From Sandaracinaceae bacterium (GTDB taxonomy: Bacteria > Myxococcota_A > Polyangia > Polyangiales > Sandaracinaceae), in the NCBI GenBank assembly GCA_019637095.1, contig JAHBWG010000052.1, positions 1 to 64,000 of the forward strand: 64,000 bases of DNA, given 5' to 3'. The notes under the pieces were generated by a model. The model was not told the origin of the DNA. It did not search any database and saw only the letters and a list, made by a program, of their open reading frames with translations. Shown here piece after piece: positions 42,932 to 52,399 of the stretch; position 1 is the stretch's first letter, and each line of letters begins with the position of its first letter. A program made the position numbers and the translations under genes.

Positions 42932-44032
42932 ATGCGCCTGGATCGGATCGAGGTAGAGGGCTTCAAGTCGATCGGCTCGATGGGCCTCGAGCTGAGCGCG
43001 ATCAATCTCCTCGTCGGCGCGAACGGCGCGGGCAAGAGCAACTTCGTCGGCGCGCTGTCGCTTCTCGGCGAGCTGGTCGAGGGGCGGCTCCAGCTAGCGG
43101 TCGCCCGCGCCGGGGGCGCGTCCTCGCTGCTGCACCACGGGCCCAAGCGAACGCCGGCGATGCGGATCGAGGTGCGCTCCGGCGCCAACCGATACATGGC
43201 GCGGCTCGCCTACGCGCCACAAGACAAGCTCTTCTTCGAGGACGAGCGGGCCTGGGGCCAGGGGGTTCGGTACTCGGCGCCCTTCGAGGTTCCGATGGGC
43301 AGCGGCCACGACGAGACGAGGCTTCAGGCGGAGGCCCGAGCCCACCCGGGCGGAGTGTGCGCGTGGGTTCTCGCGCGCGTCCGCCAGTGGCGGCTCTACC
43401 ACTTCCACGACACCAGCCCGATGGCGCCGGTGAAGCAGAAGGGCCGCATCGACGACAACGCGCTCCTGCGGCCGGATGCCGGCAACCTCGCCGCGTTCCT
43501 CTACCGCCTCCGGGAGGCATCCGACGGCGCAGGCGCCTATCAGCGCGTCGTGGCGTCCATCCGCCAGGTGGCACCGTTCTTCGACGACTTCGTCTTGCGC
43601 CCAGATCCGGTGCGGCCCGACCTGATTCAGCTCGAGTGGACCGAGCGAGGCTCCGACGCCTACTTCAACGCACACTCGTTCTCGGACGGAACGCTGCGCT
43701 ACGTGTGCCTCGCGACCCTCCTCCTGCAGCCTTCGCCGCCTTCGCTCGTGTTGATCGACGAGCCGGAGATCGGCCTGCACCCCTTCGCGATCACCCAGCT
43801 CGCCGCGATGCTCGAGTCGGCGGCGACCCGGACGCAGCTCTTGGTGGCGACGCAGTCGGTCACGCTGATGAACCAGTTCTCCCCGGACGTCGTGATCGTC
43901 GTCGATCGCCGTGACGGGCAGTCGACGTTCCAGCGGCTCCAGGCGGCCGAGATCGCGTCGTGGACCGATGAGTACTCGCTCGGCGAGCTGTGGGAGAAGA
44001 ACGTCTTGGGCGGCCGACCGCAGCGAGGATGA
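42932..44032 (+). CDS. SMC/RecF-like AAA ATPase (AAA_21), partner of DUF4276
   Basis: 366 residues; ATG precedes MRLDRIEVEGFKSIGSMGLEL, the standard opening of these proteins. Walker A GANGAGKS at 29-36, ABC-type signature region FSDGTLRY at 250-257, Walker B LVLIDEPEIGLHP from 272. The middle carries an insert with no known motif. This ATPase class pairs with nucleases in OLD, Gabija, PARIS and related defence systems. Downstream DUF4276 starts one base after its stop, so the two act together. Confidence 0.9.
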   Translation: MRLDRIEVEGFKSIGSMGLELSAINLLVGANGAGKSNFVGALSLLGELVEGRLQLAVARAGGASSLLHHGPKRTPAMRIEVRSGANRYMARLAYAPQDKLFFEDERAWGQGVRYSAPFEVPMGSGHDETRLQAEARAHPGGVCAWVLARVRQWRLYHFHDTSPMAPVKQKGRIDDNALLRPDAGNLAAFLYRLREASDGAGAYQRVVASIRQVAPFFDDFVLRPDPVRPDLIQLEWTERGSDAYFNAHSFSDGTLRYVCLATLLLQPSPPSLVLIDEPEIGLHPFAITQLAAMLESAATRTQLLVATQSVTLMNQFSPDVVIVVDRRDGQSTFQRLQAAEIASWTDEYSLGELWEKNVLGGRPQRG

Positions 44033-44033
44033 C

Positions 44034-44690
44034 GTGCGCAAGCTCTTCGTTCTCGTGGAAGGACAGACCGAGGAGGCCTTCGTGCGCGACGTGCTGGCGC
44101 CGCACCTCGAGGGACACGGGCTCGCTTCGATCGCGGTGCTCCTCAAGACCAAGCGGGTGAAGTCGGGCGGGCACTTCCGCGGCGGAGTCACGAGCACCGC
44201 ACAGGTCCTCGGTGATCTGCGCCGCCTCCTCGGAGACTCGAGCGCCGTCGCCGTGACCACGCTCCTCGACTACTACGGGCTTCCCGACGACTTCCCAGGC
44301 ATCGGGTCGCGCCCACCCGGCACGCCCCGCGAGCGCGTCGCGCACGTGGAGGCCGAGCTCGCGCGACGGATCGGTGACCGCCGCTTCATCCCACACCTCG
44401 TGCTCCACGAGTACGAAGCCTGGATCTACGCGGAGCCAGCGCGTGCGTGTTGGGTCTTCGACGACGCAGCCGTGGCGGCCCAGCTCGAAGCGATCGCGAC
44501 GACCGCGGGCGGCCCCGAGCTCGTCGACGAGGGACCGGACACCGCGCCGTCGAAGCGTCTGGCGCGGACCTTCCCGCCGTACCGCAAACCCCTTCACGGT
44601 CCGATCGCCGTGGGCGCGATCGGTCTTCCCGCCATCCGGGCGCGCTGTCCCCACATGGCCGCGTGGCTCGAGCGCCTCGAGCACGCGTGA
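44034..44690 (+). CDS. DUF4276 family protein (TOPRIM-like)
   Basis: 218 residues from GTG, one base after the ATPase stop. The N-terminus LFVLVE9GQTEEAFV carries the conserved glutamate and the strand-turn seen in TOPRIM-like folds, followed by TLLDYYGLP (D79) and VLHEYEAWIY (E126, E128). DUF4276 genes typically follow an AAA_21 ATPase; a metal-dependent nuclease role is inferred, not shown. Neighbours do not include a restriction or CRISPR system. The pair is flanked by ordinary genes, so it looks like a small mobile defence cassette. Confidence 0.85.
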   Translation: MRKLFVLVEGQTEEAFVRDVLAPHLEGHGLASIAVLLKTKRVKSGGHFRGGVTSTAQVLGDLRRLLGDSSAVAVTTLLDYYGLPDDFPGIGSRPPGTPRERVAHVEAELARRIGDRRFIPHLVLHEYEAWIYAEPARACWVFDDAAVAAQLEAIATTAGGPELVDEGPDTAPSKRLARTFPPYRKPLHGPIAVGAIGLPAIRARCPHMAAWLERLEHA

Positions 44691-44728
44691 GCGCCCAATG
44701 GCCCTGCCCCGGAGTGCGCCCTCGCCGC

Positions 44729-46726
44729 TCAGCCGGCGAGCGGCTTGCCGAGGAAGCGCACGAGCAGGAAGAGCATCACCGCGCCGACGAGCAACGCGAC
44801 CCACGGGCCGTAGAGGCCGAGCCCCATCGCGAGCTCGCCGGCCACGAGGCTCACCCCGCCGACCGCGAGCGCGTACGGCAGCTGCGTGCGCACGTGGTCC
44901 ACGTGATCGCAGCTCGACGCCATCGAGCTCATGATCGTCGTGTCGCTGATCGGCGAGCAGTGATCGCCCCACACCGACCCGCTCAGGATCGACGCCACCG
45001 AGCCGAGCACGATCGTCGGCTCGTCCGGCGCGAGCGCGTGCGCGAGCGGCACCACGAGCGGGAACAGGATCCCCATCGTCCCCCACGACGTCCCCGTCGC
45101 GAAGCTCACCACCGCCGCGACCACGAACACCGCACCCGAGAGCGCGGCCGGCGGCAGGTGCTCGCCGATCGCCGAGATGATGAAGCGCGCGGTGTGGAGG
45201 TGCGCGCACACCTCGCCGAGCGACCACGCGAGCACGAGGATCATCACCGCGAGCGCGATCGAGCGCACGCCGTGCACCCACGACTCCATCGCGTCTCGCA
45301 GGCGCAGCGTGCGCGTCGCGAGCGCGGTCACGATCGCCGCGAGCCCGCCCAGGAGCGCCGCCCACAGGAGCGCGTTCAGCGAGCTCGCCTTGCCGAACAC
45401 GTTGCGCAGGCTCGGCTCGAGCTGCGCGAGCGCGCGCTCCGCCGCGGCGAGCGCGCTCGCGTCGCCGCCCTCGCGCGCCGCCTCGAGCGCCTCCTCTGCG
45501 CTCGCGCGCGCCGCGTCGAGCGCCTCGCTGCCCGTCACGTACATCCCGATCACCGCCGTGACGATCACCACCGCGATCGGGATCACGGCGTGCGCCCACC
45601 GCGGCGGCCTGCCCTCGGGCGGCGTCAGCTCGTGCGCGTCGAAGTCGCTCGCTGGCTTGCTCCCCGGCCTCACCAGCCCCTCGCCGCGGAGCGCGCGCTG
45701 CTCCGCCGCGTGCATCGGCCCGAAGTCGCGCCGCATCAGGATCACGTAGAGCCCGAACACGAGCATCAGGATCGGATAGAAGCGGTAGGGGATCGTCTCG
45801 AGGAAGACGAGGTAAGGATCGCCCGCGAGGCCGACCGCCGCGTACTGGTCCGCGATGTAGCCGACCTCGACGCCGACCCAGCTCGAGACGAGCGCGAAGC
45901 TCGACACCGGCGCGCTCGTCGCGTCGACGAGGAACGAGAGCTTCTCGCGCGAGATCTTCAGCCGGTCCGTGATCGGCCGCATCGTGGTGCCGACGAGCAA
46001 GGCGTTGGAGTAGTCGTCGAAGAAGATCGCGAGCCCCATGAGCCAGGTCGCGAGCGCGCCGCGAAGCCGGTCCTTCGCGAGCTTGGTGACGACCTCGGCC
46101 ATCCCGAGCGCGCCGCCCGACTTGGCGATGACGCCGATCATCCCGCCGAGCAGCAGGCTGAAGATCGCGATCGACGCGTGGTCGCGGTCCGCGAGCGCGC
46201 CGACCGCGTACGTGTCGGCCGCACGCAAGAGCCCGGCGAGCGGATCGAAGCCGTGCGTGAAGGTCGCGCCGAGCCACACGCCCGCGACCAGCGCGACGAT
46301 CACCTCGCGCACCACGATCGCGAGCACGATCGCGAACAGCGGCGGCAGGATGGAGAGCCACGCCGCGATCACGTCGAGCGAGCCGCGCGCCTCCGCCTGC
46401 CCGACGACGCGCACCACGATCGCGCCGCTCGACGCGGGCGCGCGCACGCCCGAGAGGCTCAGCTCCTCCGTCAGGGCGTGCTCCTGATCGTAGAGCGTCG
46501 CGCCGCCCGGCCCCTCGACGAGCACGCGCCCGCGCTCGGGCCAGCCCGACCCGCGCAGCTTCACCCCGACGGTGAACGACAGCTCGCGCAGCGCCACGCG
46601 CGGCAGCTCGAGCTCGAGCGAGCGCTCGGCGCCCGGCTGCGCGACGACCCGCCGCTCGCCGAGCGCGAACGCGGCGAGCCCGGCGAGGACGAACAGCGAC
46701 AGCACGATCGCGCGCGCGCGCTTCAC
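44729..46726 (-). CDS. NhaC-family Na+/H+ antiporter with N-terminal extracytoplasmic domain
   Basis: 665 residues. About 120 N-terminal residues form a signal/anchor plus beta-rich domain (LSFTVGVKLRGSGWPERGRVL). From residue 122 the antiporter domain has many hydrophobic helices and family motifs: FFDDYSNALLVGTTMRPITD, VSSFALVSSWVGVEVGYI, FATGTSWGTMGILFPLVVPL and SGSVWGDHCSPISDTTIMSS. Between the halves there is a charged helical loop (EALDAARASAEEALEAA). It exchanges Na+ or an organic ion for protons in the inner membrane. Start ATG 46726. Confidence 0.9.
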   Translation of the reverse strand: MKRARAIVLSLFVLAGLAAFALGERRVVAQPGAERSLELELPRVALRELSFTVGVKLRGSGWPERGRVLVEGPGGATLYDQEHALTEELSLSGVRAPASSGAIVVRVVGQAEARGSLDVIAAWLSILPPLFAIVLAIVVREVIVALVAGVWLGATFTHGFDPLAGLLRAADTYAVGALADRDHASIAIFSLLLGGMIGVIAKSGGALGMAEVVTKLAKDRLRGALATWLMGLAIFFDDYSNALLVGTTMRPITDRLKISREKLSFLVDATSAPVSSFALVSSWVGVEVGYIADQYAAVGLAGDPYLVFLETIPYRFYPILMLVFGLYVILMRRDFGPMHAAEQRALRGEGLVRPGSKPASDFDAHELTPPEGRPPRWAHAVIPIAVVIVTAVIGMYVTGSEALDAARASAEEALEAAREGGDASALAAAERALAQLEPSLRNVFGKASSLNALLWAALLGGLAAIVTALATRTLRLRDAMESWVHGVRSIALAVMILVLAWSLGEVCAHLHTARFIISAIGEHLPPAALSGAVFVVAAVVSFATGTSWGTMGILFPLVVPLAHALAPDEPTIVLGSVASILSGSVWGDHCSPISDTTIMSSMASSCDHVDHVRTQLPYALAVGGVSLVAGELAMGLGLYGPWVALLVGAVMLFLLVRFLGKPLAG

Positions 46727-46780
46727 GGGGCGACCGTACTACGCCCGCCGCGCCGTAGGCGCACTCTCCTCGCCTCTGGG

Positions 46781-46818
46781 TCTCCTCGCCTCCCGTTTCT
46801 TCACGGGAGACGAAGAGC
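46781..46818. repeat. imperfect hairpin between two minus-strand genes
   Basis: TCTCCTCGCCTCCCGT (46781-46796) and ACGGGAGACGAAGAGC (46803-46818) pair at 13 of 16 positions around a 6-base loop. It sits in the 142-base gap between the MepA-like gene and the antiporter gene; possible attenuator or processing hairpin, or a dispersed palindrome. Confidence 0.5.
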
Positions 46819-46868
46819 GAAGGGGAGACGAGGAGGGTTGGAAGGGTCGAACGACCCCTGCCACCGGC

Positions 46869-48323
46869 TCACCCCCTGATGCTCACGTGCAGGTGGTGGT
46901 GGTGGAAGCGGAACCAGCCGCGGCCCATGTCGGTCGTCTCGTACGTCACGCTGTGGCGCGTGCACGCGGTGCCGGTGATCCAGCCGCCGGCGCAGAGCTG
47001 CGACATCGCGGACTCGACGAGCGGGCCGACGCGCCCGTCGACGCCGATCACGCGCAGGTTCGGAGTCGCGTGGAGGTGGCCGAGGAAGAGCGCGGTGCGC
47101 CACGGGTCGAGGTAGTTCGGCTCGCCGACGCAGTGGTACTGGTCACGCCCGCCGCTCGTGTGCGGGCAGACCGAGCGCAGGCGGTTGTCGCTCGTGCCGG
47201 TCTGGTAGTAGGCGATGTCCATGTCGTGGCCGTTCACGTGCGTGCCCGCCGGGTGCCCGGGCGAGCCCTCGCGCGTCCCCGGGATCGCGCCGTTCTGCTC
47301 GCTCATGTCGCCGAGGCCGAGGTCGCCCCCGTTGCCCGCCCAGCCGGTCGACTGGCACGCGACCATCGCGGTCGCGTAGCGGACGAGCATCATCACGTCG
47401 CGGCGGACCCACGAGCGGTACTGGTCGGCCTCGGTCTCCCCGTTCAGCGGATAGTCCCAGTAGCCGCTCGCGCGCCGCGGATCGAAGTAGACCAGCCGCG
47501 CGCAGTCGCTCGTGCAGCGCCAGTCCGGCACGCCGCGCGAGCCGACGCGGCAGTCCGCCGGCGCGGGGCCGGTCGGGGGCGTGCCGATGTCGATCACGCA
47601 CTCGCCGCTCGCGCTGCACATCGTCCCGGACGGGCACGAGGTCGCCGTGCACGGCGGGGTGCGGCAGGCGTTGTCGACGCAGACGAGCCCCGCGCCGCAG
47701 TCGGTGTCCATCGTGCACTCGCGCACGCACGCGGTGCGCTCGGCGTTCGGCACGAAGCCCTCGTTGCACACGCAGCTCATCCCGTCGCTCGAGCGGCTCG
47801 CGTTCGGCGGGCAGCCGTCGCCGCCGCCGCCGTCCGAGCAGATCGCGGCGCAAGACGTGTTGCAGCTCGTCGAGTCGTTCGGCACGCAGGAGCCGTCCGA
47901 GTCGCAGGTGCCCGCGCACGAGCCGGCCGCGCAGTCCGGCCAGCAGAGCCCGCCGGTCACGCCCTCGAGCCCCCAGCAGCGCGAGCCCGCCGGGCACTCC
48001 GCCGCGGAGCCCGCCGCGGAGCACGTGCCGGTCGCGCGCGTCATGCAGACGCCCTGCACGCAGACGCCAGGGTTGGCCGCGGTGCCCTCGCACTCCGCGT
48101 CGCAGTCGCACGCGGCGCCGGGGCGGCTGCCGCCCGCGGGCGGGGTGCCGCCGTCGGTGCCGGGCGGCGGGCCGCCGCCGTCCGTCTCGGGCAGCGGGCC
48201 ACCCCCTCCGTCCATGAGCTCGAGGACGCCGCCGTCCGTGCCCGGAGGCGGGGTCATGCCGGCCCCATCACAGCCGGCGAGGATCAGGAGCACACAGAGC
48301 GAGAGTCGTACGCGCGTCATCAT
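46869..48323 (-). CDS. lipoprotein with cysteine-rich region and MepA-like peptidase domain
   Basis: 484 residues; two ATGs behind GAGGGA. Lipobox LILAGC, then a Gly/Pro/Asp linker (TPPPGTDGG repeats), cysteine modules (CDCDAECEG, CTMDTDCGAGLVC) and a C-terminal domain with GTHVNGHDMDIAYY and, near the end, FHHHHLHVSI. The H...D and HxH arrangement is that of penicillin-insensitive murein endopeptidases (LAS metallopeptidases). It may cut peptidoglycan crosslinks of the host or of prey cells. Divergent from the transglutaminase-like gene. Confidence 0.78.
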   Translation of the reverse strand: MMTRVRLSLCVLLILAGCDGAGMTPPPGTDGGVLELMDGGGGPLPETDGGGPPPGTDGGTPPAGGSRPGAACDCDAECEGTAANPGVCVQGVCMTRATGTCSAAGSAAECPAGSRCWGLEGVTGGLCWPDCAAGSCAGTCDSDGSCVPNDSTSCNTSCAAICSDGGGGDGCPPNASRSSDGMSCVCNEGFVPNAERTACVRECTMDTDCGAGLVCVDNACRTPPCTATSCPSGTMCSASGECVIDIGTPPTGPAPADCRVGSRGVPDWRCTSDCARLVYFDPRRASGYWDYPLNGETEADQYRSWVRRDVMMLVRYATAMVACQSTGWAGNGGDLGLGDMSEQNGAIPGTREGSPGHPAGTHVNGHDMDIAYYQTGTSDNRLRSVCPHTSGGRDQYHCVGEPNYLDPWRTALFLGHLHATPNLRVIGVDGRVGPLVESAMSQLCAGGWITGTACTRHSVTYETTDMGRGWFRFHHHHLHVSIRG

Positions 48324-48577
48324 TCCCTCACGAGGGTCTCGAGCGAACGGGACCACCGAGCCGGCGCCCCCGCGCGGCCCGTACTGCAATCCCACGGCCG
48401 CCCGTCTAGCGCGCGGCGACCGCTCGGTCCAGGACCCGAGCGGCCAGTCGATCGGCCACTCGGCTAGCCGGCTACTCGCGCCGAGTGGCGGCCCGAGCAG
48501 CCCCCGGATCTCGCGGTTCGGAGGCCCTCCGGGCGCTGGCACGGGCCATGAAGCTAGGGCGAGCCGGAGGTTCTTCG

Positions 48578-50584
48578 ATGGGAACGAATACCAAGCGGTG
48601 GCTCGGCCTGATGGCCGCGATCCTGATGCTCGGCGGCTGCGCGATGGAGGGCGGCGCCGACGACAAGGGCGACGAGGACGAGGCAGGCAAGGAAGATCGC
48701 TGGAACGCGATCAACAACCCGGCCCGCTTCGAGGGCGAGTTCAACTACCACCTCGCCGACCTGCCGCGCAGCGGCACCGCCGAGCGCGAGGCGTGGCCGT
48801 CGACCTACTGGGCGACCTACGAGGACTCGATCTCGGTCGAGTGGCAGCGCACCGGCGACCGCATGAGCGACCTGTCGCCCGCCGCCAAGTACGACATGGC
48901 CTTCAACGGCTGGCGGCCGAGCGCCGAGTGGCTCGCCCTGCGCCCGTTCCGCCGCAACTCGCCCGTGCCGGGCACGGACTGGGATCCGGCGTACTACGAC
49001 GGCCTCGGCCCGCTCGCGCGCCACGTCTCGCAGAACATGGGCAACCGCCGCGACCGCGAGGCGGCCGTCGCGAACAACGGCCGCCCCTCGGGTGAGTGGC
49101 CGGTCGAGACGTGGTGGGGCCTCTGCCACGCGTGGGCGCCGGCCGCGATCCTCGAGGATCGTCCGCTCCGCGCCGTGACGCACAACGGCGTCCGCTTCGA
49201 GGTCGGCGACCTCGAGGCGCTCATCATCGCGACGTACAACCAGGTGAGCGCGGAGATGATCGGCGGTCGCTGCAACTCCGGCTCGGGCGACAACCAGGTC
49301 GAGCGCGACGAGCACGGCCGCGCGATCGACGTGAACTGCCGCGACAGCAACCCCGGCGCGATGCACGTCATCTTGACGAACTACCTCGGCCTGCGCAGCC
49401 GCGGCTTCCTGTTCGATCGCACCTACGACTACGAGGTCTGGAACCAGCCCGTCTCCGGCTACGAGATCACCCGCCAGGAGGAGATCACGGTCGAGCAGGC
49501 CAACCAGCTCCTCGGGCTGACCGGCGAGACGTACACCTACAACCGCGACGCCGCGAAGCTCTACCGCGTGCACGCGACGGTGAGCTGGCTGACCGAGTCG
49601 CACGCGTCGCGCACCCCCTCCGACGCGAGCCGCTACACGCGCCAGGATCACTACACGTACATCCTCGAGGTCGACGCGAACGATCGCGTCATCGGCGGTG
49701 AGTGGTTCGGCAACAGCCGCCGCCAGCACCCCGACTTCCTCTGGAACCCGCGCCGCGTGACGCGCAGCCCGATCCCGAACCTCAACATCTCGGACGTCCG
49801 CATGCTCATCGCGATGAGCCGCGCGGAGCCCACGACCCCCGGCGGCGGCTCGTCGCTCACCGCCTCGGGCACCGGCAACGTCGCCATCCCGGACAACAAC
49901 CCGACCGGCATCGCGAGCCCCGCGAACGTCTCGGGCACCGGCGTGGTCGCGACCGTGCGCGTCACCGTCGACCTCACGCACACGTACATCGGCGACCTGC
50001 TCGTCGAGCTCGAGCACGACGGCGTGCGCCGCACCCTGCACAACCGCGAGGGGGGCAGCGCGGACGACATCCGCCGCACCTTCAACGTGGTGGGCTTCGA
50101 GGGCGCCGCCGCCGGTGGCACCTGGACGCTCCACGTGTCGGACCGCGCGAGCCGTGACGTCGGCACCCTCAACTCGTGGAGCATCGAGATCGGCGCGGCC
50201 GGCGGCACGCCGACCCCGCCCCCGGCCGACACGACCCGCCGCTTCGACGGCCAGGGCGGCGTCGCCATCCCGGACAACACCCCCGCCGGCATCAGCAGCA
50301 CCGCGACCGTCGCGGGCGTCACCGCCGGCACCGTCTCGATCGACGTCGGCATCACCCACACCTGGGTGGGCGACCTCCTCGTGACCGTCGAGCACAACGG
50401 CCGCACGTGGACGCTGCACGACCGCGCCGGCGGCAACCAGCGCAACCTGGTGCGCACGTTCACGCTCGACGCGACGGGCAACGCCTTCACCGGCGACCCG
50501 AGCGGCACCTGGACGCTGCGCGTCGCGGACACCGCGCGCGCCGACGTCGGCACGCTCGACCGCTGGTCCGTCGTCGTCCGCTGA
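48578..50584 (+). CDS. transglutaminase-elicitor-like lipoprotein with two P-domains
   Basis: 668 residues from ATG 48578 behind GGAGG; lipobox LMLGGC. The core (ETWWGLC183HAWAPAAI, IIATYNQVSAEMIGG, HYTYILEVDANDRVIGGEW) matches the TGase_elicitor family known from oomycete GP42-type transglutaminases; C183 would be the nucleophile. Two P/proprotein-convertase domains follow (each with VAIPDNxPxGI and WTLHVSDRASRDVGTLNSWSIE-type ends), usually stabilising secreted enzymes. Expected to crosslink or modify extracellular protein. The divergent MepA-like gene shares the control region. Confidence 0.82.
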   Translation: MGTNTKRWLGLMAAILMLGGCAMEGGADDKGDEDEAGKEDRWNAINNPARFEGEFNYHLADLPRSGTAEREAWPSTYWATYEDSISVEWQRTGDRMSDLSPAAKYDMAFNGWRPSAEWLALRPFRRNSPVPGTDWDPAYYDGLGPLARHVSQNMGNRRDREAAVANNGRPSGEWPVETWWGLCHAWAPAAILEDRPLRAVTHNGVRFEVGDLEALIIATYNQVSAEMIGGRCNSGSGDNQVERDEHGRAIDVNCRDSNPGAMHVILTNYLGLRSRGFLFDRTYDYEVWNQPVSGYEITRQEEITVEQANQLLGLTGETYTYNRDAAKLYRVHATVSWLTESHASRTPSDASRYTRQDHYTYILEVDANDRVIGGEWFGNSRRQHPDFLWNPRRVTRSPIPNLNISDVRMLIAMSRAEPTTPGGGSSLTASGTGNVAIPDNNPTGIASPANVSGTGVVATVRVTVDLTHTYIGDLLVELEHDGVRRTLHNREGGSADDIRRTFNVVGFEGAAAGGTWTLHVSDRASRDVGTLNSWSIEIGAAGGTPTPPPADTTRRFDGQGGVAIPDNTPAGISSTATVAGVTAGTVSIDVGITHTWVGDLLVTVEHNGRTWTLHDRAGGNQRNLVRTFTLDATGNAFTGDPSGTWTLRVADTARADVGTLDRWSVVVR

Positions 50585-50620
50585 GCGGACGCCCCCACAC
50601 GAAGCATCTCCGATCGAACG

Positions 50621-50645
50621 AGGGCCGCGGCCACGCCGCGGCCCT
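50621..50645 (+). terminator. hairpin terminator after the transglutaminase-like gene
   Basis: AGGGCCGCGGC and GCCGCGGCCCT form a perfect 11-bp stem with a CAC loop, 37 bases after the stop, followed by CTTCGTCTT. The strong stem and trailing pyrimidines suggest termination, though a long U-run is absent. Confidence 0.6.
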
Positions 50646-50677
50646 CTTCGTCTTCGAAGTGCTAGACTTCGATCGCG

Positions 50678-50962
50678 ATGACGGACCTCTCGGTCGAGAT
50701 CCTGAAGCAGATCCCCGACGAGCTGAAGCAGACCCACGCGCGGCTGGAGCAGACCAACGCGCGGCTGGACCAGACCAACGACCGGCTCGGCCGGCTCGAG
50801 CAGCGGCAGACGGCCACCGAGCTCCGCCTCTCGACCGAGCTCGTCGCGGTGGTCTCCGCGGTCCACGAGCTGCGCGACGTCATCCTCGAGGACCGGAAGC
50901 TGCGCGCGACGGTCGACGACCACGAGCACCGCATCCGCGCGCTCGAGCGCCACACCGGCTGA
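50678..50962 (+). CDS. small coiled-coil protein
   Basis: 94 residues. Repeats LEQTNARLDQTNDRLGRLEQRQTATELRL give a heptad coiled coil for about 50 residues, followed by LRDVILEDRKLRATVDDHEHRIRALE. No signal peptide or membrane segment; cytoplasmic oligomeriser or a short structural protein. Function unknown; similar short heptad proteins are common and often unassigned. It ends seven bases before the stop of the convergent gene. Confidence 0.6.
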   Translation: MTDLSVEILKQIPDELKQTHARLEQTNARLDQTNDRLGRLEQRQTATELRLSTELVAVVSAVHELRDVILEDRKLRATVDDHEHRIRALERHTG

Positions 50963-50968
50963 CGCGCC

Positions 50969-52384
50969 TCACTCCATGGGCTCCCAGCCGAGCTCGGGGC
51001 CGCCGAAGCGCAGGTCGAGCGTGCGCTCGAGGCGCACGAGGTCCGTGGCGTCGCAGCCGCAGCGCGTCATCCCACGCAAGATCCCTTGCCGGCTCGCGCG
51101 CGCGCGCTCGGCGGCCGGCAGCGCCTCGGCGGCCTCGAACGCCGCGAGCGCCTCGTCGCAGAGGGCGAGCAGCGCGCGCACCTCCGCGCGCCAGGGCTCG
51201 ATCGAGCCCGCGCCGCGCAGCCGCCGCGCGAGCGCCTCGACCTCGGGCGGCGCCGCCGGCGAGGGCGGGTGCACCTGGCCACGCACCACGCGGCGCAGCT
51301 CGATCCCGGGCGCGACGACCCCGGCGAGCCACCGGCGCAGCTCGCGATCCGCGACCGCCTCGGGCGCCATCACGTACACCGCCACGGTGCGCACGAGGTC
51401 GGCGCCGCCCGCCGCGCCGAGCAGCGTCTCCTCGTCGACGCCGGCGAGCACCGGCCCCGGCTCGTCGATCGGCTCGCCGGTCGGCCGCACCGGCACGGCG
51501 ACGTTCGCCGCGATCGTCGCGTCGAGATCGACCCCGCGCGGCGTGCGCTCGAGCCGCTGCGCCATCGCGGACAGGCGCGCCGCGCACGGGCCCGCGTGCG
51601 CCGCGGCCGGCGCGTGCGTCGACGGAGCGGGCGGCGCGCCGAGCACGCGGACCACGTGGGCCGACTCGCGATCGACGACGCGCCCGACCGCGGTGCGCCG
51701 CGCGAGCTCCGACGTGCTGCGCATCTCCACGATCGCCGCGTCGGCCACGCGCATCCGGAACGACTGCGCGAGCGTCGCCTCGACGTCGATCGCCACCCCC
51801 GCGAGCTCGACGCGCGCGCCGCGGCTCTGGCCCGTCACCTCGACGTGCGCGACCCCGTCGACGACCGCCCCGAGCCGCGCGACGCGCTCGATCGTGATCG
51901 TCGCCTCCCCCGCCGCTCGCGTGACCGGCGGGAGCGGCCACGTCTGCCCCGGCGCGACCGGGTGCTCCGGCAGGACGAGCTCCTCCGCGAGCGCGCGGGC
52001 GAGCGCGTGCGCCGCGTCGTCCCCCTCGACCACGGGCGCCGCGCTCATGCGGCGGCGCGCGTCGAGCGTGAAGCGCGCGCGCGCCTCGCCCGGCGCCTGC
52101 GCGAGGCTCCCGCCCTCGCCCGCGACGTGGACGGGCGACCACTCGACGCTCACGTCGAAGCCCGCGCCCGCGCGCTGCACCGCGACCGTCGACGCGGCGC
52201 TGATCGTGCGGCCCGGCCGCCCCGACGGCTGGAGCACGAGCACGGTGTGGTAGCGCGTCGCCGACAGGCTCGCCGCGTCGTAGCGCGGCTGGATCGCCGC
52301 GCCGCTGCCGCTCCCACCGCACGCGCTCAGCCACAGCGCCAGCGCGCTCACCCACCGCCGCCCAGCTCGCCCTCGAGTCGCCAT
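50969..52384 (-). CDS. large lipoprotein, unknown function
   Basis: 471 residues from ATG 52384. Signal with lipobox LSAC (WVSALALWLSACGGSGSG). A beta-rich first part (YHTVLVLQPSGRPGRTIS, APGQTWPLPPV, ITIERVARLGAVVDGVAHVEV) resembles DUF6263-type domains. The second part is helical with MTRCGCDATDLVRLERTLDL at the end. Converges with the coiled-coil gene, stops 6 bases apart. Not assignable to a pathway. Confidence 0.65.
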   Translation of the reverse strand: MATRGRAGRRWVSALALWLSACGGSGSGAAIQPRYDAASLSATRYHTVLVLQPSGRPGRTISAASTVAVQRAGAGFDVSVEWSPVHVAGEGGSLAQAPGEARARFTLDARRRMSAAPVVEGDDAAHALARALAEELVLPEHPVAPGQTWPLPPVTRAAGEATITIERVARLGAVVDGVAHVEVTGQSRGARVELAGVAIDVEATLAQSFRMRVADAAIVEMRSTSELARRTAVGRVVDRESAHVVRVLGAPPAPSTHAPAAAHAGPCAARLSAMAQRLERTPRGVDLDATIAANVAVPVRPTGEPIDEPGPVLAGVDEETLLGAAGGADLVRTVAVYVMAPEAVADRELRRWLAGVVAPGIELRRVVRGQVHPPSPAAPPEVEALARRLRGAGSIEPWRAEVRALLALCDEALAAFEAAEALPAAERARASRQGILRGMTRCGCDATDLVRLERTLDLRFGGPELGWEPME

Positions 52385-52399
52385 CGACGGCAGCCTACT

